Positions 49,941-58,346 are shown, counted from the first letter of the stretch. The stretch is 58,458 nt of DNA from Bacteroidaceae bacterium (GCA_024398635.1 JAKSIV010000013.1:1-58458), one strand, 5' to 3'. Program-made: numbers and translations. The notes: generated by a model not told the origin, from the letters alone.

Positions 49941-50936
49941 TCAAGGTACTTCGACCTTGTTCAAGATGCGGCTTACCAGCTCGTCCTGAGTCACATTGGT
50001 GGCTTCGGCCTCATATGTAAGACCGATACGGTGACGCAGCACGTCATGAGCGATGGCACGTACATCCTCCGGTACCACATAACCGCGACGCTTGATGAAT
50101 GCGTATGAGCGGGCAGCCAGGGCAAGATTGATTGATGCACGCGGGGAACCGCCGAATGATATCAGTTCTTTAACCTCTTTGAGTCCGTACTTCTCGGGAT
50201 AACGTGTAGCGAATACGATATCCGCGATATACTGCTCTATCTTCTCATCTAAATAAACCATATCAACTACCTTACGGGCCTCAATGATGTCATTGGTGGT
50301 CATTACAGGCTTTACTGTGCCTATCTCATGGTGAATCTGCTGATGTATGATCTTCTTTTCCTCCTCAATCTTGGGATAGTCTATCACGGCCTTGAGCATG
50401 AAACGGTCCACCTGAGCCTCGGGCAGCGGATAAGTACCCTCCTGCTCTATCGGGTTCTGTGTTGCCATAACCAGGAATGGTTTGGGCAACTGGAATGTCT
50501 CGCCACCCAGTGTGACCTGACGTTCCTGCATGGCTTCCAGCAATGCACTCTGAACCTTGGCCGGAGCACGGTTTATCTCATCAGCCAGTATGAAATTGGC
50601 AAATACAGGGCCCTTCTTGGGCAGGAATGTCTCGTCCTTCTGGCTATAGATCATTGTACCTACGACATCGGCAGGCAACAGGTCAGGAGTAAACTGTATG
50701 CGGTTGAAGCTGGCGTCAATCAGTGATGCAAGAGTCTTGATCGCAAGGGTTTTGGCCAGACCGGGCACACCTTCCAACAGAATATGACCATCAGAAAGAA
50801 GTCCTATCAGCAATGACTCTACAAGATGTTTCTGCCCTACGATAACCTGATCCATACCGGCCATCAGGTTGGTTACGAATGCGCTCTGTTTCTCTATTCG
50901 CTCATTCAGTTCCCTAATGTCAACGTTTTCACTCAT
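49941..50936 (-). CDS. MoxR-family AAA+ ATPase
   Basis: 331 residues. Walker A GVPGLAKT near 57-64 (the MoxR variant), Walker B ILADEINRAP near 118-127, sensor 1 MATQNP near 158 and a C-terminal lid. MoxR ATPases act as chaperones that mature or load metals into partner complexes, here probably the vWA proteins BatA/BatB. It is the first gene of the bat operon, behind a promoter box and a strong hairpin. Confidence 0.93.
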   Translation of the reverse strand: MSENVDIRELNERIEKQSAFVTNLMAGMDQVIVGQKHLVESLLIGLLSDGHILLEGVPGLAKTLAIKTLASLIDASFNRIQFTPDLLPADVVGTMIYSQKDETFLPKKGPVFANFILADEINRAPAKVQSALLEAMQERQVTLGGETFQLPKPFLVMATQNPIEQEGTYPLPEAQVDRFMLKAVIDYPKIEEEKKIIHQQIHHEIGTVKPVMTTNDIIEARKVVDMVYLDEKIEQYIADIVFATRYPEKYGLKEVKELISFGGSPRASINLALAARSYAFIKRRGYVVPEDVRAIAHDVLRHRIGLTYEAEATNVTQDELVSRILNKVEVP

Positions 50937-50963
50937 AAGATTCTTATTTATCAGTTAGTCAGT

Positions 50964-50995
50964 CCGTGCCCATATCCTTTCGGACACGGGCACGG
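50964..50995 (-). promoter_or_regulatory. 5'-end hairpin of the moxR-bat mRNA
   Basis: CCGTGCCC (50964-50971) pairs with GGGCACGG (50988-50995), and TCC/GGA inside extends it around a TTTC loop. It begins within a few bases of the predicted transcription start, 28 bases before the moxR ATG. A stem at the very 5' end could protect the long operon mRNA or sense a signal. Confidence 0.65.
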
Positions 50996-50997
50996 CC

Positions 50998-51005
50998 CAA
51001 ATATA
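50998..51005 (-). promoter_or_regulatory. Promoter -7 box for the bat operon
   Basis: On the minus strand this reads TATATTTG, a perfect TAnnTTTG. No clear -33 box at 19-21 bases. Confidence 0.55.
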
Positions 51006-51078
51006 TGACTATTTATATGCTGTTATAGGCTAAAAAGTTTTAAATAGTATTGCTTTCTGTTAGCTTTAAGCATTATTT

Positions 51079-52008
51079 TCATTTATTGGCCAGTTTGGGC
51101 ACCTTAACCTTGTAGCCTACGGGCATTTTCTTGAATTGTCTTGGTTTCAGACCGTTGTACTTGGCAATATACGGCCACAGTTTCTTGGTTCCGTAATACT
51201 TGAGAGCAATAGTGGTAAGCATATCACCCTTGACCATGGTGTGAGTGGTCATAGTACCTGCGATCTTGTAGTTTACAGTGTCAGCTGCTGTAAACAGCGG
51301 CAGAGCCTTCTCCTGATCAGCCTTTGTCAGAGTGAATTTAGCCTCTTCCTTCTTGGGAGCAGGTGCAGCTGCGGGCTTGGGTTCAGGTTTAACTACTGCA
51401 GGAGCAGGAGCCTTCTCCTTAACATCCTTGTCGGCTTTCTTAAGAGCCTTACCGCCAATTACCGGCCAAAGCAGGATTATTATAAGGGCCAGAATTGCTA
51501 TACCGGCAAGTACCCATAAAATAATCTTTGTGCAACGCTTCTGATCGTCCTTTGTCTCTTTAAGCTCTTTCTTGGGCTCATTCTGTTTAGCTTTTTCCAT
51601 AACGCTTGTTGTTTTGTTTGTTGATATATTGTTTTTGTTCTTATCTGACTGTTCCTGATCCATCTTACCGATTTCGGCAGCTTGTGACTCGTTTATCTCA
51701 ACTGCCTCAAATGCCGCAAACGGCTTGTTGATGCGCTCTTTAAGGTCTGCATCAGGAATGAATGAGATTTTCTGATGTCCCTCAATCGTGAACCTCTCAC
51801 CAGAGTTTACATTCACGCTCTCACGATCTTCCATATCAATGAGCTTGAACGTACCCAATCCCTTTACCTTGACAAGTCCTTCATCAATCACTTTCTGTGA
51901 AATGATGTCAAAGAAGTTCTTGACAAACTGTTCTGATGCGGTCTTTGACATTCCGCCAGCCTGTGCCAACAGATCGGCAAGCTGAGAAAGATTGATCTTG
52001 TTATCCAT
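51079..52008 (-). CDS. HU-like DNA-binding domain fused to a membrane helix and LysM domain
   Basis: 309 residues. An HU/IHF-like domain fills about 1-95 (DNA-binding arm segment GERFTIEGHQKISFIPD). A charged, Lys/Asn/Gln-rich linker leads to one strong membrane helix (about 158-186, IILWVLAGIAILALI). Then come a Pro/Ala/Lys linker (195-235) and a C-terminal LysM domain (about 255-305: MVKGDMLTTIALKYYG to PVGYKVKVPKL). With the HU part inside and LysM outside, the protein could tether nucleoid to cell wall. Lysines flank the helix on both sides, so topology is not certain from charge alone. It lies 9 bases behind a plain HU gene. Confidence 0.85.
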   Translation of the reverse strand: MDNKINLSQLADLLAQAGGMSKTASEQFVKNFFDIISQKVIDEGLVKVKGLGTFKLIDMEDRESVNVNSGERFTIEGHQKISFIPDADLKERINKPFAAFEAVEINESQAAEIGKMDQEQSDKNKNNISTNKTTSVMEKAKQNEPKKELKETKDDQKRCTKIILWVLAGIAILALIIILLWPVIGGKALKKADKDVKEKAPAPAVVKPEPKPAAAPAPKKEEAKFTLTKADQEKALPLFTAADTVNYKIAGTMTTHTMVKGDMLTTIALKYYGTKKLWPYIAKYNGLKPRQFKKMPVGYKVKVPKLANK

Positions 52009-52017
52009 AGCCGTACC

Positions 52018-52290
52018 TTATTTGAGTTTGTCCTTAAGAATTGAACTTGGCTTGTACGTGAGTACAAGTTTTGGCGGAACGAGCATACGAACGCCTGTGG
52101 TCGGGTTGACCGATATGCGTTCATTCTTTTTCTTAACTTCAAGAACGCCGAATCCGGATAGACTCACGGAATCGCCGTTCTGCCATAGATTCTCCATGAC
52201 TCCTATCAGAGCCTGAACCTGCTGGGCAGCCGAATCAGCTGACATCTGGCATTTGCCGGATAATTCTGTCAAAAACTGCTTATTGTTCAT
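52018..52290 (-). CDS. HU-family DNA-binding protein
   Basis: 90 residues, the size of HU/IHF. The pattern GDSVSLSGFGVLEVKKK near 40-56 and the arm segment SVNPTTGVRM near 60-69 are family marks, with the Pro-bearing tip (NPTTG). The gene starts one base after the rimO start region's upstream neighbour order: rimO is upstream (1 base apart) and the HU-LysM gene follows after 9 bases. Two HU-type genes in tandem suggest that they form a heterodimer or share sites (inference). Confidence 0.92.
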   Translation of the reverse strand: MNNKQFLTELSGKCQMSADSAAQQVQALIGVMENLWQNGDSVSLSGFGVLEVKKKNERISVNPTTGVRMLVPPKLVLTYKPSSILKDKLK

Positions 52291-52291
52291 A

Positions 52292-53602
52292 TCATTTATG
52301 GTTAGTTGTGTTTACAGTCCCATATATGTCAAAGGCATCGGCCTCTGTAATCTTTACATTGACGAATTCTCCTATCGGTAACTCGCAATCGGCCTTGACG
52401 AGTACCTCCGGATCAACTTCGGGCGAATCAAATTCGGTGCGTCCCACATAATAGTCACCTTCCAGACGGTCAATAATCACCTTGAAGGTCTTGCCTATCT
52501 TGGCTTCACTGATTGCTGCCGATATATCCTGCTGAACGCGCATGAGACGTGACAGACGCGCCTGCTTGATTTCATCGGCGATATCATCCTTATAATGCAG
52601 GGCCGAATACGTTCCGTCCACCTCACTGTACGCAAAGGCACCCATACGCTCAAAACGCTGTTCCTTTACAAAATCCAGCAACTGATTGTAATCATCATCC
52701 GTTTCGCCGGGGAATCCAACCATCAGTGTGGTGCGCAAATGTATTCCCGGAACCTCCTGACGTATTTGCCCAAGCAGTTCACGGGTCTCCTGACCGGTTA
52801 TATTGCGGTGCATGCGTTTCAATACGGCATCACTGATATGCTGTAGCGCAATATCCATGTATTTGCAGACATTGTCGCGCTCACGCATTACAGGGAGCAG
52901 ATCCATCGGGAAGCTGTTGGGATAGCCGTAATGCAGTCTGAGCCACTCCACTCCAGGTATGTCAGACAGACGCTGAACAAGTTCCGCAATAGTAGGCTTA
53001 CGGGCGATATCGATGCCATAATAAGTGAGATCCTGTGCTATCAGCTGTATCTCTTTTACGCCTTTGGCAACCAGATTCCGAGCCTCATCCAGTATATCCT
53101 CCTGACTGCGGGAGCTGTATTTGCCGGTCATAAGGGGTATTGCGCAGTATGCACAGCCGCGGTTACAGCCTTCGGCAATCTTCAGATATGCGTAATGCGA
53201 GGGAGTCGTGATGCAGCGTTCATTCTCAATCTCACCGTGCCATTTACGGCCCATTTTCTTGAGTATACCGTCCCAATCAAACTTGCCGTACCATCCGTCG
53301 ACCTCGGGAATCTCTGTCATAAGCTCCTTGTGAAACTTCTGTGACAGGCATCCCATCACATATATACGTCCTATTTTACCGGCTTTCTTAAGATTGCAGC
53401 ACTCCAGAATCATATTGATTGACTCTTCCTGCGCATCACCGATAAAACCACATGTATTTATCACGACAGTCTCAGCGCTGACCTTGTCCGGATCATGTCT
53501 GACCCTTAGGCCTTCTGCTCTGAATTGAGCTATAAGTTTCTCAGAATCAACAAGATTCTTTGAGCAACCTAAAGTTATTATGTCAACGCTGTCGTGTCTC
53601 AT
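52292..53602 (-). CDS. rimO: Ribosomal protein S12 methylthiotransferase
   Basis: 436 residues. N-terminal UPF0004 domain with Cys13 (LGCSKN), Cys in NTCGFIGDA near 49-57 and a third in MGCLSQK near 84. The radical-SAM cluster is CNRGCAYC near 145-152, and a C-terminal TRAM domain follows (from about 370). It adds a methylthio group to Asp of ribosomal protein S12. It follows ftsY with stop and start adjacent (no spacer), so the two are coupled. Confidence 0.95.
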   Translation of the reverse strand: MRHDSVDIITLGCSKNLVDSEKLIAQFRAEGLRVRHDPDKVSAETVVINTCGFIGDAQEESINMILECCNLKKAGKIGRIYVMGCLSQKFHKELMTEIPEVDGWYGKFDWDGILKKMGRKWHGEIENERCITTPSHYAYLKIAEGCNRGCAYCAIPLMTGKYSSRSQEDILDEARNLVAKGVKEIQLIAQDLTYYGIDIARKPTIAELVQRLSDIPGVEWLRLHYGYPNSFPMDLLPVMRERDNVCKYMDIALQHISDAVLKRMHRNITGQETRELLGQIRQEVPGIHLRTTLMVGFPGETDDDYNQLLDFVKEQRFERMGAFAYSEVDGTYSALHYKDDIADEIKQARLSRLMRVQQDISAAISEAKIGKTFKVIIDRLEGDYYVGRTEFDSPEVDPEVLVKADCELPIGEFVNVKITEADAFDIYGTVNTTNHK

Positions 53603-54562
53603 TCAATCCATTTTAAATAGCGAATCGACAAACTCAGTCTTGTTGAATACTTGCAGGTTATCCATGCCCTCACCCAGTCCGACGTACTTTACGGGTATCT
53701 TGAACTGGTCTGAGATACCTATCACAACGCCTCCCTTGGCCGTACCGTCAAGTTTGGTTATAGCCAACTGTGTCACTTGGGTTGCCAATGTGAACTGTTT
53801 GGCCTGTTCAAACGCATTCTGACCGGTGGAACCGTCCAAAACAAGCAACACATCATCGGGAGCACCATCCACAACCTTATTCATCACGTTACGGATCTTG
53901 GTAAGCTCATTCATCAGTCCAACCTTGTTATGGAGACGACCGGCGGTATCTATCAGGACCATATCCACACCGTTGGCAACGGCCGAACTGAGGGTGTCAT
54001 ATGCGACAGAAGCCGGATCTGAGCCCATTTCCTGCCTTATCACCGGAACATCCACCCTGCGTCCCCACTCCTGCAACTGCTCAATGGCAGCGGCACGGAA
54101 TGTGTCGGCTGCGCCCAACATCACTTTCAGTCCGCGTTTCTTGAACTGGTATGCCAACTTGCCTATAGTAGTGGTCTTGCCGACTCCGTTTACGCCAACC
54201 ACAAGAACTACATACGGCTTGCGTCCTGCAGGAATGCTGAAAGGTTCGGCATCGTCATCCGGATTGTTCTCCACAAGCAATGCCGATATCTCATCACGCA
54301 AAATGCCGTTCAATTCGGCGGTGCCCATGTATTTGTCACGGGCTACGCGTTCCTCAATGCGCTTGACTATCTTCAAAGTGGTTTCTACACCTACATCGGA
54401 TGTGATAAGTACCTCTTCAAGATTATCCAGCACCTCATCATCGACAGTTGATTTTCCGGCCACAGCACGGGCTATCTTGGAGAACACGCTGGCCTTGGTT
54501 TTTTCAAGACCTTTGTCCAGGACTTCCTTTTTATCTTTCGAGAAGAATGAAAACAAACCCAT
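53603..54562 (-). CDS. ftsY: Signal recognition particle receptor FtsY
   Basis: 319 residues: the short form without the long acidic A domain, normal for Bacteroidetes. N helical bundle, then G domain with P-loop GVNGVGKTTTIGKL near 122-135, the DTFRAAA motif near 157 and DTAGR near 210, then TKLDGTAKGG near 268-277. It docks SRP-ribosome complexes at the membrane. It heads the ftsY-rimO-HU-HU/LysM run; a terminator separates it from the ribosomal-protein genes upstream. Confidence 0.96.
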   Translation of the reverse strand: MGLFSFFSKDKKEVLDKGLEKTKASVFSKIARAVAGKSTVDDEVLDNLEEVLITSDVGVETTLKIVKRIEERVARDKYMGTAELNGILRDEISALLVENNPDDDAEPFSIPAGRKPYVVLVVGVNGVGKTTTIGKLAYQFKKRGLKVMLGAADTFRAAAIEQLQEWGRRVDVPVIRQEMGSDPASVAYDTLSSAVANGVDMVLIDTAGRLHNKVGLMNELTKIRNVMNKVVDGAPDDVLLVLDGSTGQNAFEQAKQFTLATQVTQLAITKLDGTAKGGVVIGISDQFKIPVKYVGLGEGMDNLQVFNKTEFVDSLFKMD

Positions 54563-54652
54563 ATATTCGGTGAATACGGCAAAAAAATGTCGTTGTCAAA
54601 GTGCAAATATAAACAATTATGATGACAAATACTAATGTACACGCGCGTATAT

Positions 54653-54687
54653 AAAAAAAAGAAGAGCAACCTTGCGGGTTACTCTTC
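54653..54687 (-). terminator. Intrinsic terminator behind rpmB-rpmG-DUF4295
   Basis: GAAGAGCAACC (54661-54671) pairs with GGTTACTCTTC (54677-54687), one G-U on the minus strand, followed there by eight U (54653-54660). Confidence 0.85.
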
Positions 54688-54709
54688 CATATCTTGTGTC
54701 AAGTCTGTC

Positions 54710-54856
54710 TTACTTGATTGCGTCCTTAAGCTGCTCGTCTGAAACGATCTGCTCTGTGAACATATAAGCACCGGTCTTGGGTGACTTAACCATCTTAATG
54801 ACCTTGGCCATTGAGACCTTACCCTGACGCAGGGTAGCAACTACTTTCTTTGCCAT
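54710..54856 (-). CDS. DUF4295 small basic protein
   Basis: 48 residues. It starts MAKKVVATLRQG and has the conserved KMVKSPKTGAYMF segment of the DUF4295 family, found in Bacteroidetes right after rpmG. High Lys content and position hint at a ribosome-associated role; it is not otherwise characterised. It lies 13 bases behind rpmG and is closed by a terminator. Confidence 0.9.
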   Translation of the reverse strand: MAKKVVATLRQGKVSMAKVIKMVKSPKTGAYMFTEQIVSDEQLKDAIK

Positions 54857-54869
54857 GGTTTAAAACGTA

Positions 54870-55058
54870 TTACTTGATCTCACGATGGATTGTCATCCTC
54901 TTGAGAATGGGGTTATACTTCTTAAGTTCCAGTCTCTCAGGAGTGTTCTTCCTGTTCTTGGTGGTAATGTAACGGGAAGTACCCGGCATACCGCTGTCCT
55001 TGTGCTCAGTGCATTCCAGAATAACCTGTACTCTGTTGCCTTTTACTTTCTTTGCCAT
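54870..55058 (-). CDS. rpmG: 50S ribosomal protein L33
   Basis: 62 residues, basic. It begins [16 protein letters not shown] and has [19 protein letters not shown], the L33 signature. Only one Cys remains in the N-terminal part, so this is a zinc-free form without the CxxC pairs. It lies 21 bases behind rpmB. Confidence 0.95.
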   Translation of the reverse strand: MAKKVKGNRVQVILECTEHKDSGMPGTSRYITTKNRKNTPERLELKKYNPILKRMTIHREIK

Positions 55059-55079
55059 AGTATAAACTCCTTAACTGTT

Positions 55080-55340
55080 TTACGCGATGATTCTGATGTC
55101 CTTCCAGTCGCAATAGCCATTGGCAACTGCCTCCTTGAGGGCGGCATCAAGACCTTTCTTGTTTATGATTCTCAGGCCGGCAGCACTGAGTTTGAGGCTG
55201 ATCCAGCAATTCTCCTCTACATAGAAGAACTTCTTGGTGAACAGGTTAACATCAAATGTTCTCTTGGTTCTGCGCTTTGAGTGAGAAACATTGTTGCCAA
55301 CCATTGCCTTCTTTCCGGTGATCTGACAAATTCTTGACAT
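55080..55340 (-). CDS. rpmB: 50S ribosomal protein L28
   Basis: 86 residues. It begins [16 protein letters not shown] and continues [11 protein letters not shown], both typical of L28. A single Cys in the ICQ position means no zinc site. First gene of the rpmB-rpmG-DUF4295 unit. Confidence 0.96.
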   Translation of the reverse strand: MSRICQITGKKAMVGNNVSHSKRRTKRTFDVNLFTKKFFYVEENCWISLKLSAAGLRIINKKGLDAALKEAVANGYCDWKDIRIIA

Positions 55341-55437
55341 ATCTATCTGTTTTTATACGTTTTTTACACTGTTCTCAAAACAGGGTGCAAATTTACACGA
55401 TTGTTTTCATTCCTCCAAACAAATAAACCTTTTTTTC

Positions 55438-55514
55438 AGGGTCAGACCCTTTTGTGTTGTATCTTGGTTTCCCATACTCACTTATTCCGTTACAACACAA
55501 AGGGGGCTGACCCT
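55438..55514. repeat. Long inverted repeat with AGGGTCAGACCC core, over the tsaD stop codon
   Basis: The arms at 55438-55461 and 55491-55514 (24 bases, a few mismatches) enclose 29 bases. The left arm itself holds AGGGTCAGACCCT, a small palindrome. The tsaD stop (TAG at 55513-55515) lies in the right arm. No U-run follows on the minus strand. It is related in sequence to the aspS palindrome at 6045-6071. Confidence 0.7.
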
Positions 55515-56538
55515 AAAGACGGGTGTTGGAATAGATCGGAACGTCAATACTGCAAAAATCGCCATCCAAGTACTTGAAATAGCCGGTGCAGGCTATCATG
55601 GCGGCATTATCGGTAGTGTATGAAAAACGCGGGATGAACACCTTCCAGCGATAACGGCGGGCGTGGTCCTGAAAAGCTTCGCGCAGTCCCGTATTTGCCG
55701 ATACCCCACCCGCTACGGCAATCTGTGTTATACCGGTATCTTTTGCCGCCTGACGCAGTTTCTTCATCAGGATCTCGACTATGGTACGCTCCAACGAAGC
55801 ACAAAGGTCTTCCTTGTGATGTTCGATGAAATCAGGATCTTCCTTTATCCAGTCACGAAGGTTATATAGGAATGAAGTCTTCAGTCCGCTGAAACTATAG
55901 TTGTATCCCGGTATATTCGGTTTGCTGAATGTGTAGGCCTTGGGATTACCCTGACGTGCCAGACGGTCTATGACAGGACCACCGGGATAACCGAATCCCA
56001 TAACCTTTGAGCACTTGTCCATGGCCTCACCTGCAGCATCATCGATAGTTTGTCCCAGAATCTCCATTTTGTTGTATGATTCCACCTTGACTATCTGCGA
56101 GTTACCACCCGAAACCAACAAACACAGGAACGGGAACTGAGGCGTTTCCAATTCCTCGCCGGGCTGCTTTATGAAATGAGCCAGAATATGCCCTTGAAGA
56201 TGGTTTACCTCTATCATGGGGATGTCCAGCGAGCGCGCAAATCCTTTGGCAAAGGAGACACCCACCAGAAGTGAGCCCATCAGGCCCGGACCGCGGGTGA
56301 AAGCTACGGCACTGAGCATGCCGGCATCAATTCCGGCCCTTTTCAACGCGGTATCCACCACAGGGACGATATTCTGCTGGTGTGCACGTGAGGCGAGTTC
56401 CGGCACCACTCCGCCATACTCCCCATGCACTTTCTGGCTGGCCACGACATTGGAGAGCAGCTCTCCGTTATGTATCACGGCAGCCGATGTATCATCGCAG
56501 GATGACTCTATACCCAGGATATAGATATCTTTTTCCAT
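55513..56538 (-). CDS. tsaD: tRNA N6-threonylcarbamoyladenosine transferase
   Basis: 341 residues from ATG 56538 (MEKDIYILGIESSCDDTS); another ATG at 56550 is possible. Upstream frame to 56661 crosses the promoter and is rejected. The HxxxH metal motif is in VNHLQGHILAH near 112-122, and the GPGLMGSLLVG block near 82-92 is typical. It puts t6A on A37 of ANN-decoding tRNAs with TsaB/TsaE. Its stop codon is part of an inverted repeat. Confidence 0.96.
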   Translation of the reverse strand: MEKDIYILGIESSCDDTSAAVIHNGELLSNVVASQKVHGEYGGVVPELASRAHQQNIVPVVDTALKRAGIDAGMLSAVAFTRGPGLMGSLLVGVSFAKGFARSLDIPMIEVNHLQGHILAHFIKQPGEELETPQFPFLCLLVSGGNSQIVKVESYNKMEILGQTIDDAAGEAMDKCSKVMGFGYPGGPVIDRLARQGNPKAYTFSKPNIPGYNYSFSGLKTSFLYNLRDWIKEDPDFIEHHKEDLCASLERTIVEILMKKLRQAAKDTGITQIAVAGGVSANTGLREAFQDHARRYRWKVFIPRFSYTTDNAAMIACTGYFKYLDGDFCSIDVPIYSNTRL

Positions 56539-56566
56539 TTTTAACTCCATATTTTCTGATGGCGTG

Positions 56567-56574
56567 CAAAGATA
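56567..56574 (-). promoter_or_regulatory. Promoter -7 box for tsaD
   Basis: On the minus strand this reads TATCTTTG, a perfect TAnnTTTG, 29 bases before the chosen ATG; this favours 56538 over 56550, which would leave a leader of only about 10 bases. Confidence 0.6.
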
Positions 56575-56588
56575 CAACATTATTTCTC

Positions 56589-56596
56589 TATCTTCG
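56589..56596 (+). promoter_or_regulatory. Possible -7 box for the PaaK-ACT pair
   Basis: TATCTTCG matches TAnnTTTG at seven of eight positions, 31 bases before the ATG at 56628. It is back to back with the tsaD box. Confidence 0.45.
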
Positions 56597-56627
56597 CACT
56601 CAATTATTTCATACCACCAATAATACG

Positions 56628-57929
56628 ATGATCTGGAACGAAAAGATTGAGTGCATGTCACGCGATGAGATGCGCGCCTTACAGAGTGAAAAACTCAAAA
56701 AGATTGTAGCACACGCTTACAATAACTCGCCTTTCTACAAGAAAAGGTTTGATGAACACGGAGTCCGTCCTGAGGACATACACAGTATTGATGACATCGT
56801 AAAATTGCCTTTTACAGTCAAGCAAGACCTTCGTGACAACTATCCTTTCGGAATGATGTGCGTACCCATGACCGATATCCTGCGTCTTCATGCATCATCG
56901 GGTACGACAGGTAAACCTATTGTCGTAGGTTATGTGCAGAAAGACCTTGACAACTGGTCAGAGGCAGTGGCACGTTGCCTTACCGCTTACGGATTGGGAA
57001 GTGACGACCTGGTTCAGATTGCCTATGGTTACGGCCTTTTCACCGGCGGTCTGGGTGCCCATGACGGCGTTCATAAGATCGGCGCTACGGTTATCCCCAC
57101 CAGCAGCGGCAACACTCAGAAACAGCTTCAGCTTATGCAGGATTTCGGTGCGACAGCAGTGGCCTGTACCCCATCCTACGCCCTTTATATGGCCGAGGAG
57201 ATCCGCAAGCAGAATCTTGACATCAAGAACTTCAAGCTCAAAGTCGGTATTTTCGGAGCAGAGCCCTGGACCGAAGCCATGCGTCGTGAACTTGAATACA
57301 AACTCCATATCAAGGCATTCGATATCTACGGACTGACCGAGATAAGCGGTCCGGGCGTAGGCGGCGAATGCGAGTGTCAGAACGGCACCCATTTGTGGGA
57401 GGATCTCTATTATCCTGAAATCATTGATCCTGTAACACTCCAGCCCGTTGAGCCCGGTCAAAAGGGCGAGTTGGTATTCACCACTCTCGATAAATGGGGT
57501 ATGCCGATGATACGTTACCGTACACGCGACCTCACCCACCTTATCTATGACAAGTGCGAGTGCGGACGTACCGCAGTCCGTATGGGTAAGATTCTGGGCC
57601 GCAGCGATGATATGATGATCATCCGCGGAGTAAACGTATTCCCGTCACAGATTGAATCCATCCTGTTGGAGTTCCCCGAATACGAGCCCTACTTCCTCAT
57701 TGAAGTTGACCGCGTGAACAATACCGATACATTCGATATCCAGGTTGAGGTCAAGCCGGAGTTCTACACCGACCAGATCAACGAACTGGTTCGCCTGCGT
57801 CAGCGTCTCACATCGAGAATCCAAAGCGTCGTAGGTATTCAGCCTGCCATCAAGATTGTACAGCCCGGAACTATCGAGCGTTCAACCGGTAAGGCTAAGA
57901 GAGCTATTGACCATCGTAAATTTGAATAA
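56628..57929 (+). CDS. paaK: Phenylacetate--CoA ligase family (aryl-acid CoA ligase)
   Basis: 433 residues from ATG 56628 (MIWNEKIECMSRDEM). ANL motifs: ASSGTTGKPIVVGY near 89-102, IYGLTEISGPG near 235, YRTRDLTHL near 293 and GRSDDMMIIRGVNVFP near 320-335, with a Cys pair (KCECG). It activates phenylacetate-type acids to CoA esters. In Bacteroidales the partner is often an aromatic-amino-acid oxidoreductase (iorAB), not seen here. The ACT gene follows after 18 bases. Confidence 0.9.
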   Translation: MIWNEKIECMSRDEMRALQSEKLKKIVAHAYNNSPFYKKRFDEHGVRPEDIHSIDDIVKLPFTVKQDLRDNYPFGMMCVPMTDILRLHASSGTTGKPIVVGYVQKDLDNWSEAVARCLTAYGLGSDDLVQIAYGYGLFTGGLGAHDGVHKIGATVIPTSSGNTQKQLQLMQDFGATAVACTPSYALYMAEEIRKQNLDIKNFKLKVGIFGAEPWTEAMRRELEYKLHIKAFDIYGLTEISGPGVGGECECQNGTHLWEDLYYPEIIDPVTLQPVEPGQKGELVFTTLDKWGMPMIRYRTRDLTHLIYDKCECGRTAVRMGKILGRSDDMMIIRGVNVFPSQIESILLEFPEYEPYFLIEVDRVNNTDTFDIQVEVKPEFYTDQINELVRLRQRLTSRIQSVVGIQPAIKIVQPGTIERSTGKAKRAIDHRKFE

Positions 57930-57947
57930 CCTTAATACATCCGACTT

Positions 57948-58346
57948 ATGCTTATCAGACAGATTTCAGTTTTCCTGGAGAATGAGAAGGGAAAATTTGC
58001 CGAGATAGCCAGACTGCTCGGTAACAATGGTATTAATATGAAGGCATTTACCGTGTCCGAGACTCAGGATTTCGGTATTGCCCGCATCATAGTGGAGCGA
58101 GACCAGATAGAGCGGGCTTTCAATCTGATCAAAGCCAACTCATACGCCGTGACAATGACTCATGTGGTCTATCTTGAGTGCGCTCACAAACCCGGTGCAA
58201 TGGCAGAGGCTATGGAAAAGCTTTCGGCCGCCGGGATATCCGTTGAATATATGTATGCTTTTGCCGACTCATCGTCTGAGTTCTCACGCGTAATCATACG
58301 TCCAGACAACACCGAGTTGGCAAATCAGATTATTTCCGAGTTGTGA
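57948..58346 (+). CDS. Tandem ACT-domain protein
   Basis: 132 residues. Two ACT domains in tandem: about 1-65 (QISVFLENEKGKFAEIARLL) and 68-132 (HKPGAMAEAMEKLSAAGI). ACT pairs bind amino acids as regulators. It lies 18 bases behind the PaaK-type ligase, so it probably senses an aromatic amino acid and controls or partners the ligase route (inference). No catalytic domain. Confidence 0.9.
   Translation: MLIRQISVFLENEKGKFAEIARLLGNNGINMKAFTVSETQDFGIARIIVERDQIERAFNLIKANSYAVTMTHVVYLECAHKPGAMAEAMEKLSAAGISVEYMYAFADSSSEFSRVIIRPDNTELANQIISEL

Noticed and set aside
56539..56661. Extended start of tsaD
   Set aside because: It contains the tsaD promoter box and the divergent paaK control region; the conserved TsaD N-terminus begins at 56538.
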